Shown here piece after piece: positions 33,282-43,079 of a stretch of 64,000 nucleotides of DNA. The DNA is taken from assembly GCF_900143075.1 (NCBI RefSeq), contig NZ_FRCY01000006.1, positions 51,959-115,958 on the forward strand. Reading direction: 5' to 3'. Each line of letters begins with the position of its first letter. Position 1 is the first letter of the stretch. Below the pieces are notes generated by a model. It did not search any database, was not told the origin of the DNA, and worked only from the letters and a program-made list of their open reading frames with translations. The stretch is from Cyclobacterium lianum (lineage in GTDB: Bacteria > Bacteroidota > Bacteroidia > Cytophagales > Cyclobacteriaceae). A program made the position numbers and the translations under genes.

Positions 33282-33719
33282 AATTTTGTTGGTTTTTTCA
33301 ATTTGGTATAGCGTTAAATATATGAAAAATGGGCATTAGTAGCAAATAATATTACCTGGGTAACGTATGTGCCGGAAATAACGATACAATATTTGCCGCC
33401 TAACCCTCAAAAATTGCCGGCCAGAACAAAATTAACCTCAGCCCCATGGTGGTATCGTGGGATATATTTCTCTGCCGGGTGAATCTAATCTTATATTTTC
33501 CTGTGACGAAATGCATTGCTATGCAATAAAAATTTAGCTGTACCTGCGCCAAACCCCGGGGAAATCACATCACTCATGGTTAGTCCTTGCTGTTTCAGGC
33601 TGCTTTCAAATCTTCGTTTGTCTTTTTTTTGCGACCAGCGGGTTAATCTACCGGAAAGAAACAGTGGATTTCCAGATTTCCGTCTGTAAAATAGATATTA
33701 AGATTGTATATTTATTTGC
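33282..33719. other. Gene-free intergenic region between divergent genes
   Basis: 438 bp separating the divergent PQQ dehydrogenase and glycosidase-like genes. Only short unlikely frames are present and no repeat was found. Promoters for both directions must lie here; none with a full TTG/TAnnTTTG pair was identified. Confidence 0.4.
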
Positions 33720-34871
33720 ATGAGGAATAAAAGCAATAACAAAACGATGCATGGTAATGCATTTGATACGCACAGAAGGATTTTTTTGAAAAATGGTATA
33801 CTCTGCGGAATGGCGGGTATGTTGGCGGGACCAACTCTGCCTTCATTGGCAGCCATTAATACCAGTAAGGAGCATACCAAGCGAAGGCTTCGTCCGGTTT
33901 TGGATGAAAACTGGTGGCTGATCGGACCGGCCCCGAAACAGGGAAGCCACAATATTCCGGTAAAAATGGGAGAACATGGAGAAATCAGACCCTATGAATC
34001 GGTAGATCACCACATTTTTCGGGCCGGGGATGGCTACTGGCATTTGTGGGGCTGCGTACGGCATACGGGATGGGGAAGGATCCTGTACCACTGGAAAGCC
34101 AGAAACCTGAGCGACAGTCCCTGGGAAGACACCGGTGAATTTATCCGTGCAAACGAAGCTTTCGGTGAAAGCATCAACGGCTGGGGGAACGAGGAATGGA
34201 TCCAATCGCCATTTTTTGTGAAAGCAAATGACCTCTACTATATGTTTTATGGTGGGCACAGTACCGGAAGAAACGGCGAAGGGTCTCCCTCCAGGGGAAA
34301 AACCCGAAACGACAGCTTCGATACCGAATGCCAGATATGCATCATGACATCTCCAGACGGATTGCATTGGAGCCGGCATGCTTATGCTGACGGGCTTAGC
34401 CGGGCATTTACCGGCCCGGGAGAGGCCAGGGATCCCTGCCTGATAAAAATCAAGGGACTTTGGCACCTGTATTACACGGGGCTGGAGGATGGTGATCCCA
34501 GGAAGGGCGGAATCTTCGTTCGCACCTCGACCGACCTGCTCCACTGGTCAGCCTACGAGCTTGTACATCGTGCCGGTCAGTATGGCAGCAACTGGTGGGA
34601 AATCGAATGTCCCCAGGTAGTGTATAGGGAAGGGTATTTTTACCTTTTCCGCACGCGCAACTATACTGAGGCCATTACTTACGTGTTTCGAAGCGACGAC
34701 CCTCTTGATTTCGGCAGAAATGACGAGTCAGCAAAGCGAAAGTTTGTCTGTCAGGTGCCTTGTGCCGCTACGGAAATATACCAGGTGGAAGGGGAAGAAT
34801 ATGTCTCCTCAAATCACAACCCTGCCCTGGGCACACAGATGTGCCGGTTGAGGTGGCAATCAGAGTCCTGA
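33720..34871 (+). CDS. Secreted five-bladed-propeller glycosidase-like protein (GH43/GH130-like)
   Basis: 383 residues with a twin-arginine-like signal (THRRIFLKNGILCGMAG). ATG codons at 33720 and 33747 are possible. The body has propeller motifs with aromatic strands: VDHHIFRAGDGYWHLWGCVR, ILYHWKARNLSDSPWEDTG, EWIQSPFFVKANDLYYMFYG, GEARDPCLIKIKGLWHLYYTG and STDLLHWSAYELVHRAGQYG. This pattern is that of clan GH-F/GH-J beta-propeller hydrolases or phosphorylases. The exact family and catalytic acids were not fixed. Periplasmic role in glycan breakdown is inferred. Confidence 0.72.
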   Translation: MRNKSNNKTMHGNAFDTHRRIFLKNGILCGMAGMLAGPTLPSLAAINTSKEHTKRRLRPVLDENWWLIGPAPKQGSHNIPVKMGEHGEIRPYESVDHHIFRAGDGYWHLWGCVRHTGWGRILYHWKARNLSDSPWEDTGEFIRANEAFGESINGWGNEEWIQSPFFVKANDLYYMFYGGHSTGRNGEGSPSRGKTRNDSFDTECQICIMTSPDGLHWSRHAYADGLSRAFTGPGEARDPCLIKIKGLWHLYYTGLEDGDPRKGGIFVRTSTDLLHWSAYELVHRAGQYGSNWWEIECPQVVYREGYFYLFRTRNYTEAITYVFRSDDPLDFGRNDESAKRKFVCQVPCAATEIYQVEGEEYVSSNHNPALGTQMCRLRWQSES

Positions 34872-34983
34872 AGAAAATCAGCATATATGCACCTCCGTTC
34901 GCGCGCTTAGAAATTTCGTAGAAGAGGCTATCAATGCTTACCTGCATGAAAAGCGGCTGCGCTGCCAGGCAAAAACCAAAAAG

Positions 34984-35005
34984 TGGGGCCTTCGGCCCCA
35001 TTTTA
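34984..35005. terminator. Bidirectional terminator between convergent genes
   Basis: Stem TGGGGCC (34984-34990), loop TTC, and GGCCCCA (34994-35000), followed by TTTTATT on the plus strand; on the minus strand it is followed by CTTTTTGG. It serves the glycosidase-like gene ending at 34871 and the oxidoreductase gene ending at 35010. Confidence 0.85.
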
Positions 35006-35009
35006 TTAT

Positions 35010-36341
35010 TTACAGCCTGTAGCCCGGTCGGTAAGCCCGGTGGAGGTGTTTTGCTGCTTCAGGGTCATTCTCAAACTGTTCCGCATCAGGATTCCACTTC
35101 AGCGGCCTGCCCAGCTCATAGGCAATGTTGCCCAGGGTGCAGGTTACACAAGTGCTGTGGCCGATTTCTACCGGAGCTATAGGATCCTTACGCCTTTTTA
35201 CCGATTCAATAAAATCAATGTGGTGGTCTCTTCCGCCTCCTCCCTGTATGGTTTCCCCTGGCCCAATCTCCTGATACAGGGACGGATCCGAGGCTTCATA
35301 ATGGGAACGGGACACTTCGATCCAGCCATCTTTTCCGAAAAATTTACATCCTCTTGTTTCTTTTTCGTCAAAGGGTTGTTCGGTTACCGTCACTCCGTTG
35401 GCATATTTGAAAGTGAGGTGTTTGGTATCCTGATATCCGGCTGGGATAATTTCAACGGGTCCTTTTCTGTCCATGCCGATGGCCCACTGGGCGATATCAA
35501 ACATATGTGCTCCCCAGTCTGTCGTCAGACCGCCGCCGGTCTCCTTGTACCAGCGCCAGGCTCCCCACATTTTTTCATTCTCCGGGGGATTCAGCGAAAT
35601 TGGCGGGTTCAGCTCATTGTTGAAGTGAATGGGTGCATTCAATGGCCCCATCCATAAATCCCAATTCAGTCCTTCCGGAACTTCCTCCTTTGGTAGGTCG
35701 AATGGTTTGGGAGGCCCGCCTACACAGGCATATACCTTACTTACCTTGCCGATCCTGCCCTTCTGCACCATGCGTACTGCATGTTGGAAATTGGCATAGG
35801 AGCGTTGCATGCTACCTGTTGCCAACACAATATTGTTGTCCCGTACTGCTTTGACCAACTCCTGGCCTTCTTTTATGGTAAATGTCAGCGGCTTTTCCAG
35901 ATAAATATCCTTTCCGGCTTTGCAGGCGTCAATCGCCATTAAAGCATGCCAATGGTCGGGAGAAGCGATGACAACGGCATCTACATCATCTCTGGAAAGC
36001 AGGTCATGGTAATTTTCATAAACCTCCACTTTTACCTGCCGGTTGTTTTCATTGTAATAGGCTGCTGTCTTGTTCAGAAAGCGTTGCCGTTTGGCGGCAT
36101 ATACATCACATCCGGCTACCACTTCCACTTCCGGTAGAGAAATAAAGCTGTTTAGTAAGCCATTGGCCTGTCTTCCCAATCCAATGAAACCAAGCCTGAA
36201 GGTAGCAGCACGGTTGGTAATATTCGGTACTTGTTTCCCAAGGCTGACATGGGGCAGCACGCCTATTCCGGCTGCCCCCAGCAGGCCTGTACCCATGAAT
36301 TTTCTGCGGGATAGCAGGTTCATTTTTTTCTTGTTCATCAT
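35010..36341 (-). CDS. Gfo/Idh/MocA family oxidoreductase, Tat-exported
   Basis: 443 residues with a twin-arginine signal (LLSRRKFMGTGLLGAAGIG). NAD(P)-binding Rossmann motif FRLGFIGLGRQANGLLNSF and the family EKP motif (DIYLEKPLTFTIKEG) are present; the C-terminal domain contains GGGLTTDWGAHMFDIAQWA and HHIDFIESVKRR. Exported members of this subgroup act on sugars, often forming 3-keto derivatives with tightly bound NAD. It may work with the propeller protein convergent to it and with the DUF1080 proteins. Confidence 0.92.
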   Translation of the reverse strand: MMNKKKMNLLSRRKFMGTGLLGAAGIGVLPHVSLGKQVPNITNRAATFRLGFIGLGRQANGLLNSFISLPEVEVVAGCDVYAAKRQRFLNKTAAYYNENNRQVKVEVYENYHDLLSRDDVDAVVIASPDHWHALMAIDACKAGKDIYLEKPLTFTIKEGQELVKAVRDNNIVLATGSMQRSYANFQHAVRMVQKGRIGKVSKVYACVGGPPKPFDLPKEEVPEGLNWDLWMGPLNAPIHFNNELNPPISLNPPENEKMWGAWRWYKETGGGLTTDWGAHMFDIAQWAIGMDRKGPVEIIPAGYQDTKHLTFKYANGVTVTEQPFDEKETRGCKFFGKDGWIEVSRSHYEASDPSLYQEIGPGETIQGGGGRDHHIDFIESVKRRKDPIAPVEIGHSTCVTCTLGNIAYELGRPLKWNPDAEQFENDPEAAKHLHRAYRPGYRL

Positions 36342-37098
36342 TTATCGGTTTATTGAATGATTGACAAATTATGAATTGTCACCATTTGCATGATAGAAAT
36401 CCAATCCAAATATAAGCTTTTTGCGCTGTTGACAAGGAAACGGTGACTGAATTGTTTGGCTGTAGTTGGTTAGAAACTCCGGGATTCTTAGCCTGGTTCC
36501 GGTTTGATTGACCCAGCTCACCTGAATACAGGAATGCCAATTGTTCGGAATTGCCATTGCTACATTTTCCTTCTGCCATAACACATTTCACCAGTGAAAC
36601 ACCGGCATGCAGCCTTTGCCAAAGGCCGGCAAAGTAACAGCTTCAAGCGAATGAAGGGATTCACTGCCGTATCCGGGATGGTCTTCCGTAAAAGGAAAAA
36701 TGGATTCAAGACTACTGGTATCGTGGCTTTCTTAAAAAAAACAATCTGATGCATCTATTTCCAAATATGAATAAAGCCACTGCGTCTTTGCACCAAATTT
36801 ATGGGAAGGAACTGGATTACGGTATGCCATAATCACTTTGGTCAAAAAAGGGCTTTCAACAGCTACAGGCGGCGCAAAGTGACAGGATCAACCCAAAAAA
36901 TCATGAAATACAAAAATAATACAACAAAATACTATTTTATATTTACAAAAAATTTATCTAAAAAACAAGTTATTTTTATTAAAATATATAATAAAGTTTT
37001 CCTAAATTTGATTTATAATTTGATTCTTCTGAAACGGAGAAAGGATTAATTTAAACCAAAACAAATTGAAGCAAGCTTTTTTTTAAAATTATCTGATC
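36342..37098. other. Gene-free interval, AT-rich toward its end
   Basis: 757 bp without a recognisable gene; small frames here lack any family resemblance. The last 200 bp (about 36900-37098) are very AT-rich. A -7 motif TAAATTTG at 37003-37010 precedes the next gene, without a clear -33. There is a short hairpin near 36617-36632 (CCTTTG/CAAAGG). Confidence 0.45.
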
Positions 37099-37344
37099 AT
37101 GGAGACATACACCTTTTTATTTGTTGCACTGGGCCTCAGTTTAGGAATTCTTTATACCATCAAAGCGATCAGGGATGCCAAAGATGATCCCGAAACCTTT
37201 GAGGATTTCAAAAAAGAAGGCAAATACAAAAAGCCAGCCGACTGGAAAGTGGGTCAGATGCCGGAGGACATTAAAAAAAAAAGCAAGCTGAACAATCCTC
37301 TGATCGACTACAGGCCTGACTATCATTTAATCAGCCAAAACTGA
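37099..37344 (+). CDS. Short membrane-anchored hypothetical protein
   Basis: 81 residues: one N-terminal hydrophobic helix (METYTFLFVALGLSLGILYT), then a charged, Lys/Asp-rich tail ending PLIDYRPDYHLISQN. No family is recognised. The coding character (protein-like tail, upstream -7 element, strong terminator after it) supports a real gene. Confidence 0.6.
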   Translation: METYTFLFVALGLSLGILYTIKAIRDAKDDPETFEDFKKEGKYKKPADWKVGQMPEDIKKKSKLNNPLIDYRPDYHLISQN

Positions 37345-37373
37345 TCCCGGCAGGGCGAGCTCATTGCAAAAAC

Positions 37374-37396
37374 ATCAGGGTCAGACCTGATTTTTT
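37374..37396. terminator. Terminator between convergent genes
   Basis: Stem ATCAGG (37374-37379) and CCTGAT (37386-37391) with a six-base loop, followed by TTTTTT on the plus strand. On the minus strand it is followed by GTTTTTGC, so it can also end the Omp85-like transcript. It is 30 bp past the stop at 37344. Confidence 0.7.
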
Positions 37397-37403
37397 CTAT
37401 CCC

Positions 37404-38543
37404 TTAAAACGCTTCCCCAATAAAGAAATAGATACCCGTCCCTTCTTCGGTAAAAGCGAGGTCAAATCGGGTGTAGATATCTTTTTTCGGAAAGATCAAA
37501 AACCGAAGACCGGCCCCTGCAGACCAGACGGTATTCTTCCAGTCAAAATCTGTCCAGCTCGAAAATACCTGTCCGGCTCCGGCAAATACAGCGCCTCCGA
37601 TCCGGTCGGTAAAGCCAAGCGGAAAAGGCAGAAAACGCATTTCTACCTGACCTGCGAGTTGATTTTGACCCCTGTACCTTCCTGTATAGTATCCGCGCAT
37701 CAAGCTTTCACCTCCCATGAGGGAAAGTTGGTTAAAGGGTACCCTCCCGGAATTAAACTGCCCGAAGAATTGTGTGGCCAGAACATTGTTTTCACCCACC
37801 GGATGATAATATCGGGTATCAGAAAGTACGGTGGTAAAGTTAAAGTCACTTTGCCAAAAAGGATTGTACCGCATCACTGCCAATTCTGAGAACAAGCCTT
37901 CTCGCACGTTCAGTACATTGTGGCGGTCGTCGTAAACCATTCCTACACCCAGGCCAAGGTTAGAACTTCCCTGATAGCCTGCCGGGAGCTCAAATTGGGG
38001 GTCTGCCGGAGCGGAGTTAAAAGCCACCTCACTAAGTCGCTGCCAGTCCATCTCCAGGCCGAAAAAAAGGTTGCCCCTGATTTTTCTCAACACCCGCTCC
38101 TTTATCAAAATCTGATTGGCGTCAACCCTTGCGAGATAGTCTGCCTGCGTATCATTGCCAATCCCATAGTACAATAGGGGGAAACTCTGCAACCTGATAC
38201 GGCCCAAATAAAACCAGAGGTCTCCCGGCGAATAATTGGCATGATCGAACCACAGGCCGTATTGATTTTCCAGAGTAAAAAAGGTAAACCCGTTGACCTC
38301 ACTCAGGCGGTTGGTGGTATCTCTGTTGGCATAATACACGTACAGGGTACTGAAACCTATTTCCCAACTGGTTTCGGGAGCATAGGCCAGTGTAGGGTAC
38401 ATCAGGAATTGAGGCCTGGAAATATCACTGGTATCGTTGACAATTGAATTCAGATACTTTTTGATAAAGCCCTGAGGTTTCGCCTCTTTTCCGGCAAAAA
38501 ACAAAAGTAACAGCAAGGGTAAAACCCGGAAAGGAAATTTCAT
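37404..38543 (-). CDS. Omp85/BamA-TamA-type outer-membrane barrel without POTRA domains
   Basis: 379 residues with a signal peptide ending near AKPQG. The C-terminal part is a D15-type barrel: GLGVGMVYDDRHNVLNVREGLFSELAV, GGESLMRGYYTGRYRGQNQ with the loop-6 MRGYYTGRYRG motif, and the final strand TGIYFFIGEAF ending in Phe. There is no room for POTRA domains, as in the two-domain surface-antigen group of Bacteroidota. It may secrete or insert a specific partner; none is adjacent. Confidence 0.85.
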   Translation of the reverse strand: MKFPFRVLPLLLLLFFAGKEAKPQGFIKKYLNSIVNDTSDISRPQFLMYPTLAYAPETSWEIGFSTLYVYYANRDTTNRLSEVNGFTFFTLENQYGLWFDHANYSPGDLWFYLGRIRLQSFPLLYYGIGNDTQADYLARVDANQILIKERVLRKIRGNLFFGLEMDWQRLSEVAFNSAPADPQFELPAGYQGSSNLGLGVGMVYDDRHNVLNVREGLFSELAVMRYNPFWQSDFNFTTVLSDTRYYHPVGENNVLATQFFGQFNSGRVPFNQLSLMGGESLMRGYYTGRYRGQNQLAGQVEMRFLPFPLGFTDRIGGAVFAGAGQVFSSWTDFDWKNTVWSAGAGLRFLIFPKKDIYTRFDLAFTEEGTGIYFFIGEAF

Positions 38544-38578
38544 ATGGTAGCAGGTATTTTAAAAATGTTTCGGAAGAT

Positions 38579-39439
38579 TCAGGCTTCAGCCAGTAATTTT
38601 TTAAACTTATCCATCATCAGCTCGTGATGGGGCAACTGAATGAGGAAAACTTCTTCCAACAATGCTTTATACTCCCGCAGGTCTGTCAAGGTTTGCTTTA
38701 GGCTCACTTCATTTTTACGATGAGTAGTGAAAAGATTGTTAAACAGGGCATAACGCCCCCAGGGCATGCAACGGGCGGCCATTACATCATTGACAAACAT
38801 GGATTCCGGATGGTTCCCCAGGTACCAGTTGACCACCTCATAATCCGGACGCAACTGTGGTTCCAGGCTAAACCGGTAAAGAAGCCGCCACTCTTCCCGA
38901 ATCATTATCTCCAGGTAATAAAATCCGTTCACTCTATTGAGCCGGAATCTCTCGTGCGGTGTCTCCTGTGCATCAGTAATATCCAGGGATAAGGGCGCTG
39001 TAAACGAAGACCCGCCAAACCCTACATCTGCTATGTACTTTCTACCGTCCACCTGTACCAGCAGCAGCATATGGTCTCTGGGCTTAATTTCTCCAGAGGG
39101 TACCTCCCAAAAAACCCTTGCAGAAAGCCCCTTTACCAAAAAGCCCATAGTGTTTAATACATGTCCAAACAACATGTTCTGCTCAAAGCAATAACCTCCT
39201 CTTCCCTCCAGGACCATTTTATTCAGCAATCCGGGCAGGTCTAACCTGACCGGCATTCCCAGGAAAGGGTTCAGATTTTCGAAAGGTATGGCCTGGGGGT
39301 GCAGGTAATGCAGCAATTTTAACGCATCCAGGCTTGGCTCCTTTTCACCAGAGTAGCCTACACGATTAAAGTAGGCCTGTAGCGATTTGTCATCCAAAAA
39401 TTCGGTAAAAAGACTTAGCGCATCTTCTCTGGCAAACAT
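38579..39439 (-). CDS. nat: Arylamine N-acetyltransferase
   Basis: 286-residue acetyl-CoA-dependent N-acetyltransferase. The catalytic triad is C84 (EGRGGYCFEQN), H123 (PRDHMLLLV) and D138 (YIADVGFGG). The fold is complete and the length normal. It stands alone 35 bp upstream of the Omp85-like gene on the same strand, so they may be transcribed together. Substrates could be arylamines or related xenobiotics. Confidence 0.95.
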   Translation of the reverse strand: MFAREDALSLFTEFLDDKSLQAYFNRVGYSGEKEPSLDALKLLHYLHPQAIPFENLNPFLGMPVRLDLPGLLNKMVLEGRGGYCFEQNMLFGHVLNTMGFLVKGLSARVFWEVPSGEIKPRDHMLLLVQVDGRKYIADVGFGGSSFTAPLSLDITDAQETPHERFRLNRVNGFYYLEIMIREEWRLLYRFSLEPQLRPDYEVVNWYLGNHPESMFVNDVMAARCMPWGRYALFNNLFTTHRKNEVSLKQTLTDLREYKALLEEVFLIQLPHHELMMDKFKKLLAEA

Positions 39440-39686
39440 CCTGATGTTTTTTGATTAAAAATAAATTTCCAAATCATTTGGTTGAACGGCTTGAAAATCT
39501 CAATTTCCAAGCCCGGGACATATTTCTTTACAAGATACACAAACCTGGTCTTTTTCACAGATAGTCGGTACTTTATATTGATCAATCCCTGACCAGGCCT
39601 TGCTGACTTTTTAGTTTTTTCCGGCCCTCGCTTAAACCTGTTACACCATTTAATACTTACAGTAAGCCAGTATGTCTTCGGGTAGG

Positions 39687-40694
39687 TTATTGCTGTCGGA
39701 TGATGCGCAGGGCAGCGCTGATCAGGTTATCCTCTCCCCTGCTTACTGCTACTGGTGAGAGGTCCACCCGCACATCTGTCAATACCCCGTCCTCAAGTTG
39801 TCTCTCGTCAAGGTCTATGGTCTGAGTAGCTGAAAAACGGTAGGTCCAGCCGTTTGACAATTCTCCAAAGACAGGAGTGCCCCCTCCCCCTCCGGTTTGG
39901 TCGCCAAGCGTAATCGCATTGGGAAGGGACTTCATCATCTGGGCAAAAAAAGTAGTCGCACTGTAAGATCGGCGATTTGTCAGGACGACTACAGGTCCAA
40001 GAAATGTATCTTCCTCCCAGGGACTAATTTTCATATCCTGCCAGGGTCCAAAATCGTTTGTTGCCGGGCCCGATTTTTTTCGCTCCCTGGCGTAAATGGT
40101 TTCCTCTGCTGCGAAAGCAGATGCCAGCAAAGAAGCATTACTCAGGTTACCCCCTCCATTGTTTCTTACATCTATAATCACCCCCCGGCCCCTTTTTGCT
40201 CTCTCCAGGACCACCCTTAGGTTGGCAGGAGAAATCCGTTGTCCGAATGAACGGTAATTGACGTATAAGACATCATCCAGCACCTGATGCCACAAGGGTC
40301 CACTGATCCAGTAATCACGTCTTAAATAAACCTCTTCTATCAGATTTTCATCATAATTGACAGGAAAGTTCTGGTACCATTCCCAGTTTCGGCTCCGGTT
40401 AAATCCGGTACTGAGGTTGACATGCCCGTCCTCAAGCTCAAAAAGCATTTCTGCCAGCAGGTCGTACAATTCCAGCTGTCCCATATCTTCTTTTACCTCC
40501 TGCCGGTACCTGGTGCGGACCTGCTGCCAATCCAGGTTTTTGTGATCAAAAAAAGAATACCGCGCATATACATCCTCCCACAACTGGTCAAACACTGCTG
40601 CAGGTTCTGTGCCCGGGTCTTCAGGCAGCACCCACTGTTCACAAGCGCAAAACAAGAAGGTCAGCAATAGAAAGAGACGAATTTGCTTCACCAT
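39687..40694 (-). CDS. S41-family (C-terminal processing-like) peptidase, lipoprotein
   Basis: 335 residues with a signal peptide ending LFCAC, giving a lipidated N-terminus. Segments typical of S41 peptidases are ELEDGHVNLSTGF, VLYVNYRSFG, GVIIDVRNNGGGNLS and NRRSYSATTFFAQMM, where the Ser of the last motif is the probable nucleophile. No PDZ domain is evident. It overlaps the end of the upstream barrel gene by 7 bp, so both are one operon. Confidence 0.87.
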   Translation of the reverse strand: MVKQIRLFLLLTFLFCACEQWVLPEDPGTEPAAVFDQLWEDVYARYSFFDHKNLDWQQVRTRYRQEVKEDMGQLELYDLLAEMLFELEDGHVNLSTGFNRSRNWEWYQNFPVNYDENLIEEVYLRRDYWISGPLWHQVLDDVLYVNYRSFGQRISPANLRVVLERAKRGRGVIIDVRNNGGGNLSNASLLASAFAAEETIYARERKKSGPATNDFGPWQDMKISPWEEDTFLGPVVVLTNRRSYSATTFFAQMMKSLPNAITLGDQTGGGGGTPVFGELSNGWTYRFSATQTIDLDERQLEDGVLTDVRVDLSPVAVSRGEDNLISAALRIIRQQ

Positions 40695-41476
40695 AATTTC
40701 ACTGTTAAGACCAATAATAGGGATTGTCCGAGTCCCAATACATTCTGTCTACCCCGCAACGAGGACATATCTAACTGGTAGCGTATCCCAAGGCTATTGT
40801 CTGAGGGAAGGTCCCAATCCAGGCTGGAAGAGAATCCCAGGTGCCAGTCTCTTCCCAGAAGGAATGGCTCCATTCCCTGAAAAAAGTTATCGAGCGGACT
40901 GTTGTCCTTGGAAAACCCTTCCGGATCGGCTCCGATGTAGCCAGACTTGAGCTGAAATCCTAAAACCTGAACCTGGGTCATAGTGGTCCATTCAAACTCC
41001 TGCCGCTTCCACTGAAAGGGCATCATGTACCGTGCAGTTGGCCCGATGCTGCTCAGGTAGTCGTAGCGCAGACTATAATTAGAGAAACCGTTGTGCCTTC
41101 TGATATTGAAGACGTTTTGATTGGACCAACCCCATTGCAGACGCTTCTCCGCCGGATTATTTTTGTGGTAAAAGGTTTGGTTCATAAAGCCAACAGACAT
41201 CACATTCATTGAATTTCCTATGCGGTTTTGCAGCAGACCGTAGGCAAAACCAAGCTGATAGCATTCAGTTTTGTGAGGTCTATCCAGTGAAAAAGTGGCC
41301 TGACTGATGCTGCGGTATCCTTCATATGTCAACGGTGAAAAGCCCAGGTCCCGGTTTGCAAATTTCTGCACGCCGGTAGACAACTTCAATTGACCGGTAG
41401 ATTGCGCAATTGCCTGAAGAGAAATGAAAAAGCAAAAAAAGCCAATCCATATCAGCCTGTTTGGTTTGTTTAACAT
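40688..41476 (-). CDS. Putative outer-membrane barrel protein
   Basis: 262 residues from ATG 41476 with a signal peptide (MLNKPNRLIWIGFFCFFISLQAIAQ, shown in part as LIWIGFFCFFISLQ). Strand-like segments rich in aromatic residues alternate (QATFSLDRPHKTECYQLGFAYG, NYSLRYDYLSSIGPTARYMMP) and it ends VLGLGQSLLLVLTVKLW. No family is recognised. It is translationally coupled to the following S41 peptidase. Confidence 0.62.
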   Translation of the reverse strand: MLNKPNRLIWIGFFCFFISLQAIAQSTGQLKLSTGVQKFANRDLGFSPLTYEGYRSISQATFSLDRPHKTECYQLGFAYGLLQNRIGNSMNVMSVGFMNQTFYHKNNPAEKRLQWGWSNQNVFNIRRHNGFSNYSLRYDYLSSIGPTARYMMPFQWKRQEFEWTTMTQVQVLGFQLKSGYIGADPEGFSKDNSPLDNFFQGMEPFLLGRDWHLGFSSSLDWDLPSDNSLGIRYQLDMSSLRGRQNVLGLGQSLLLVLTVKLW

Positions 41477-41622
41477 CCAGCAGTAAAGTTTCAAAATAAA
41501 ATGCAATGCCAGTGGGTGCCAAATTAAGTGATTTTTTAACCAATCCTTGTCATTAAGTGCTTCAAAATATTTAATTTTAAGAAAATTTTTTATCTGCGAT
41601 GGATGCTAAACAGCAAGGTACC

Positions 41623-42969
41623 ATGAAAAAAACAACAGTTGCAATTTTGTTCTTTATTTTACTGACCAGCACAGTGGTGGCGCAGCAAGGTTATTTTGGA
41701 ATTCAAAACAGCCAGCGAAAGGGAATGATTAACGCCCTTATGAATCCTGCGGAGTTGAACCAGTTTTCTAAGAAGGTAGAAGTATCTTTTTTTGCTGCAG
41801 ATGCGGCCCTTAGCAATAATGTGCTAACCTTCAGAGATATTCTGGATGATCCCGATCAATTTGAAACGATCTTCCAAGGTATATCCGAACCGGCCAACGT
41901 AAGAACGGATTTTTCCATACTGGGTCCCTCGGTGGGTGTCCGGGTGGATAAGTGGTCTTTTGGATTTACCAGTCAGCTAAAAGGGAAAGCTGATATAATT
42001 GATTTTAATCCGGATTTAGGGGATGCTATTGTAGTAAATAGCAGCGCTGGTGGAGACAACCAAACCGGCTTAAACATCCCCTATAATCAACGTCTCAATG
42101 CGATAGGTTGGATGGAGCTTGGCCTCATGGCGGGAACCAGCATCATTAACAGCGATTTGCATGGACTATCGGTGGGAGGGCATTTTAAGCTATTGCTACC
42201 CGGGACCTACGCCAATATAGGCCTGGACCAGATTCAGGCTACCCTGGTCAATGAAGCGGACCAAATCAGCCTCACCGATGCCAGCGGATCGCTCAATTTA
42301 TCCTATGACGAAAGATGGAACAACAGCAATGGCACTGCACTGGAGCAAAATCTCTGGAGGCACCTTTCCCCAAATGGGTTTGCCCTGGATCTCGGCGTCA
42401 GCTACCAGCTAAAATCTTTCGGAAGAACATTTCTAAACTCTGGTCTTTCTGTACGAAACCTGGGTCGCATGACGGCTCCCCAGGATCAATTTACGAGAAA
42501 CTACACCATGAACATCCCCCAAAATGAATTTTTCAGAATTGATAATCTGGAGGGAGATTTTGACGAAATTGAGCAACAACTGGTAGAAAGCGGATATTTT
42601 ACGGTTGAACGGGAGTTGTCCCAAACCAAAATCAGATTACCCCGGTTATTAGCGGCCTACGTAGAATTTAGCCCTTTTTCTACATTCCAGGTGTCGCTAT
42701 ATGCCCAAAAAAGATTGACCGATGAAAATAGAAACCAATACCTAAGTGGTCCTGACCTTCTGGTGCTGACACCCAGGTTGATCCTGGGAAAATTGGAACT
42801 CTATTCTCCCTGGATGCAGCACCAGATTGCCGGACTAAGCGGCGGGTTTGGGTTGCAATACGGAGGATTTTTTATTGGCAGCCACTCGCTGATCACCGGA
42901 TTAATTGCTGACAGCAAGCGGGCGGATTTTCATGCCGGTCTGTCCTGGGGTTTCGGCCGAAATGATTGA
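41623..42969 (+). CDS. Outer-membrane beta-barrel protein (DUF5723-like)
   Basis: 448 residues from ATG 41623 with a signal peptide ending STVVAQ; an upstream in-frame ATG at 41599 adds eight residues. The mature protein is FadL-like in pattern (MINALMNPAELNQFSKKVEV, SVGVRVDKWSFGFTSQLKGKAD, LMAGTSIINSDLHGLSVGGHFK) and ends in a Phe-Gly-Arg tail. The match to DUF5723 is by general pattern only. Its 3' end overlaps the DUF2256 gene by 40 bp on the opposite strand. Confidence 0.68.
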   Translation: MKKTTVAILFFILLTSTVVAQQGYFGIQNSQRKGMINALMNPAELNQFSKKVEVSFFAADAALSNNVLTFRDILDDPDQFETIFQGISEPANVRTDFSILGPSVGVRVDKWSFGFTSQLKGKADIIDFNPDLGDAIVVNSSAGGDNQTGLNIPYNQRLNAIGWMELGLMAGTSIINSDLHGLSVGGHFKLLLPGTYANIGLDQIQATLVNEADQISLTDASGSLNLSYDERWNNSNGTALEQNLWRHLSPNGFALDLGVSYQLKSFGRTFLNSGLSVRNLGRMTAPQDQFTRNYTMNIPQNEFFRIDNLEGDFDEIEQQLVESGYFTVERELSQTKIRLPRLLAAYVEFSPFSTFQVSLYAQKRLTDENRNQYLSGPDLLVLTPRLILGKLELYSPWMQHQIAGLSGGFGLQYGGFFIGSHSLITGLIADSKRADFHAGLSWGFGRND

Positions 42970-43079
42970 CAACGTTTGGAACAGTATTTTACCTGATCCC
43001 AGTCTCGCTTCCATTTCTTTCGCCAGGTAAAAGGGCGACCACATACCGGGCAGATTTTGTTTAATTTTTCCTTTGTCAT
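42930..43079 (-). CDS. DUF2256 zinc-ribbon protein
   Basis: 49 residues from ATG 43079 (MTKEKLNK); an upstream ATG at 43115 gives a poorer N-terminus. Two Cys pairs, CPVCGRPFTWRKKWKRDW and YCSKRC, are the DUF2256 signature. The family is often next to cryptochrome/photolyase-type genes, though none is seen here. The last 40 bp are antisense to the end of the barrel gene. Confidence 0.88.
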   Translation of the reverse strand: MTKEKLNKICPVCGRPFTWRKKWKRDWDQVKYCSKRCQSFRPKPQDRPA

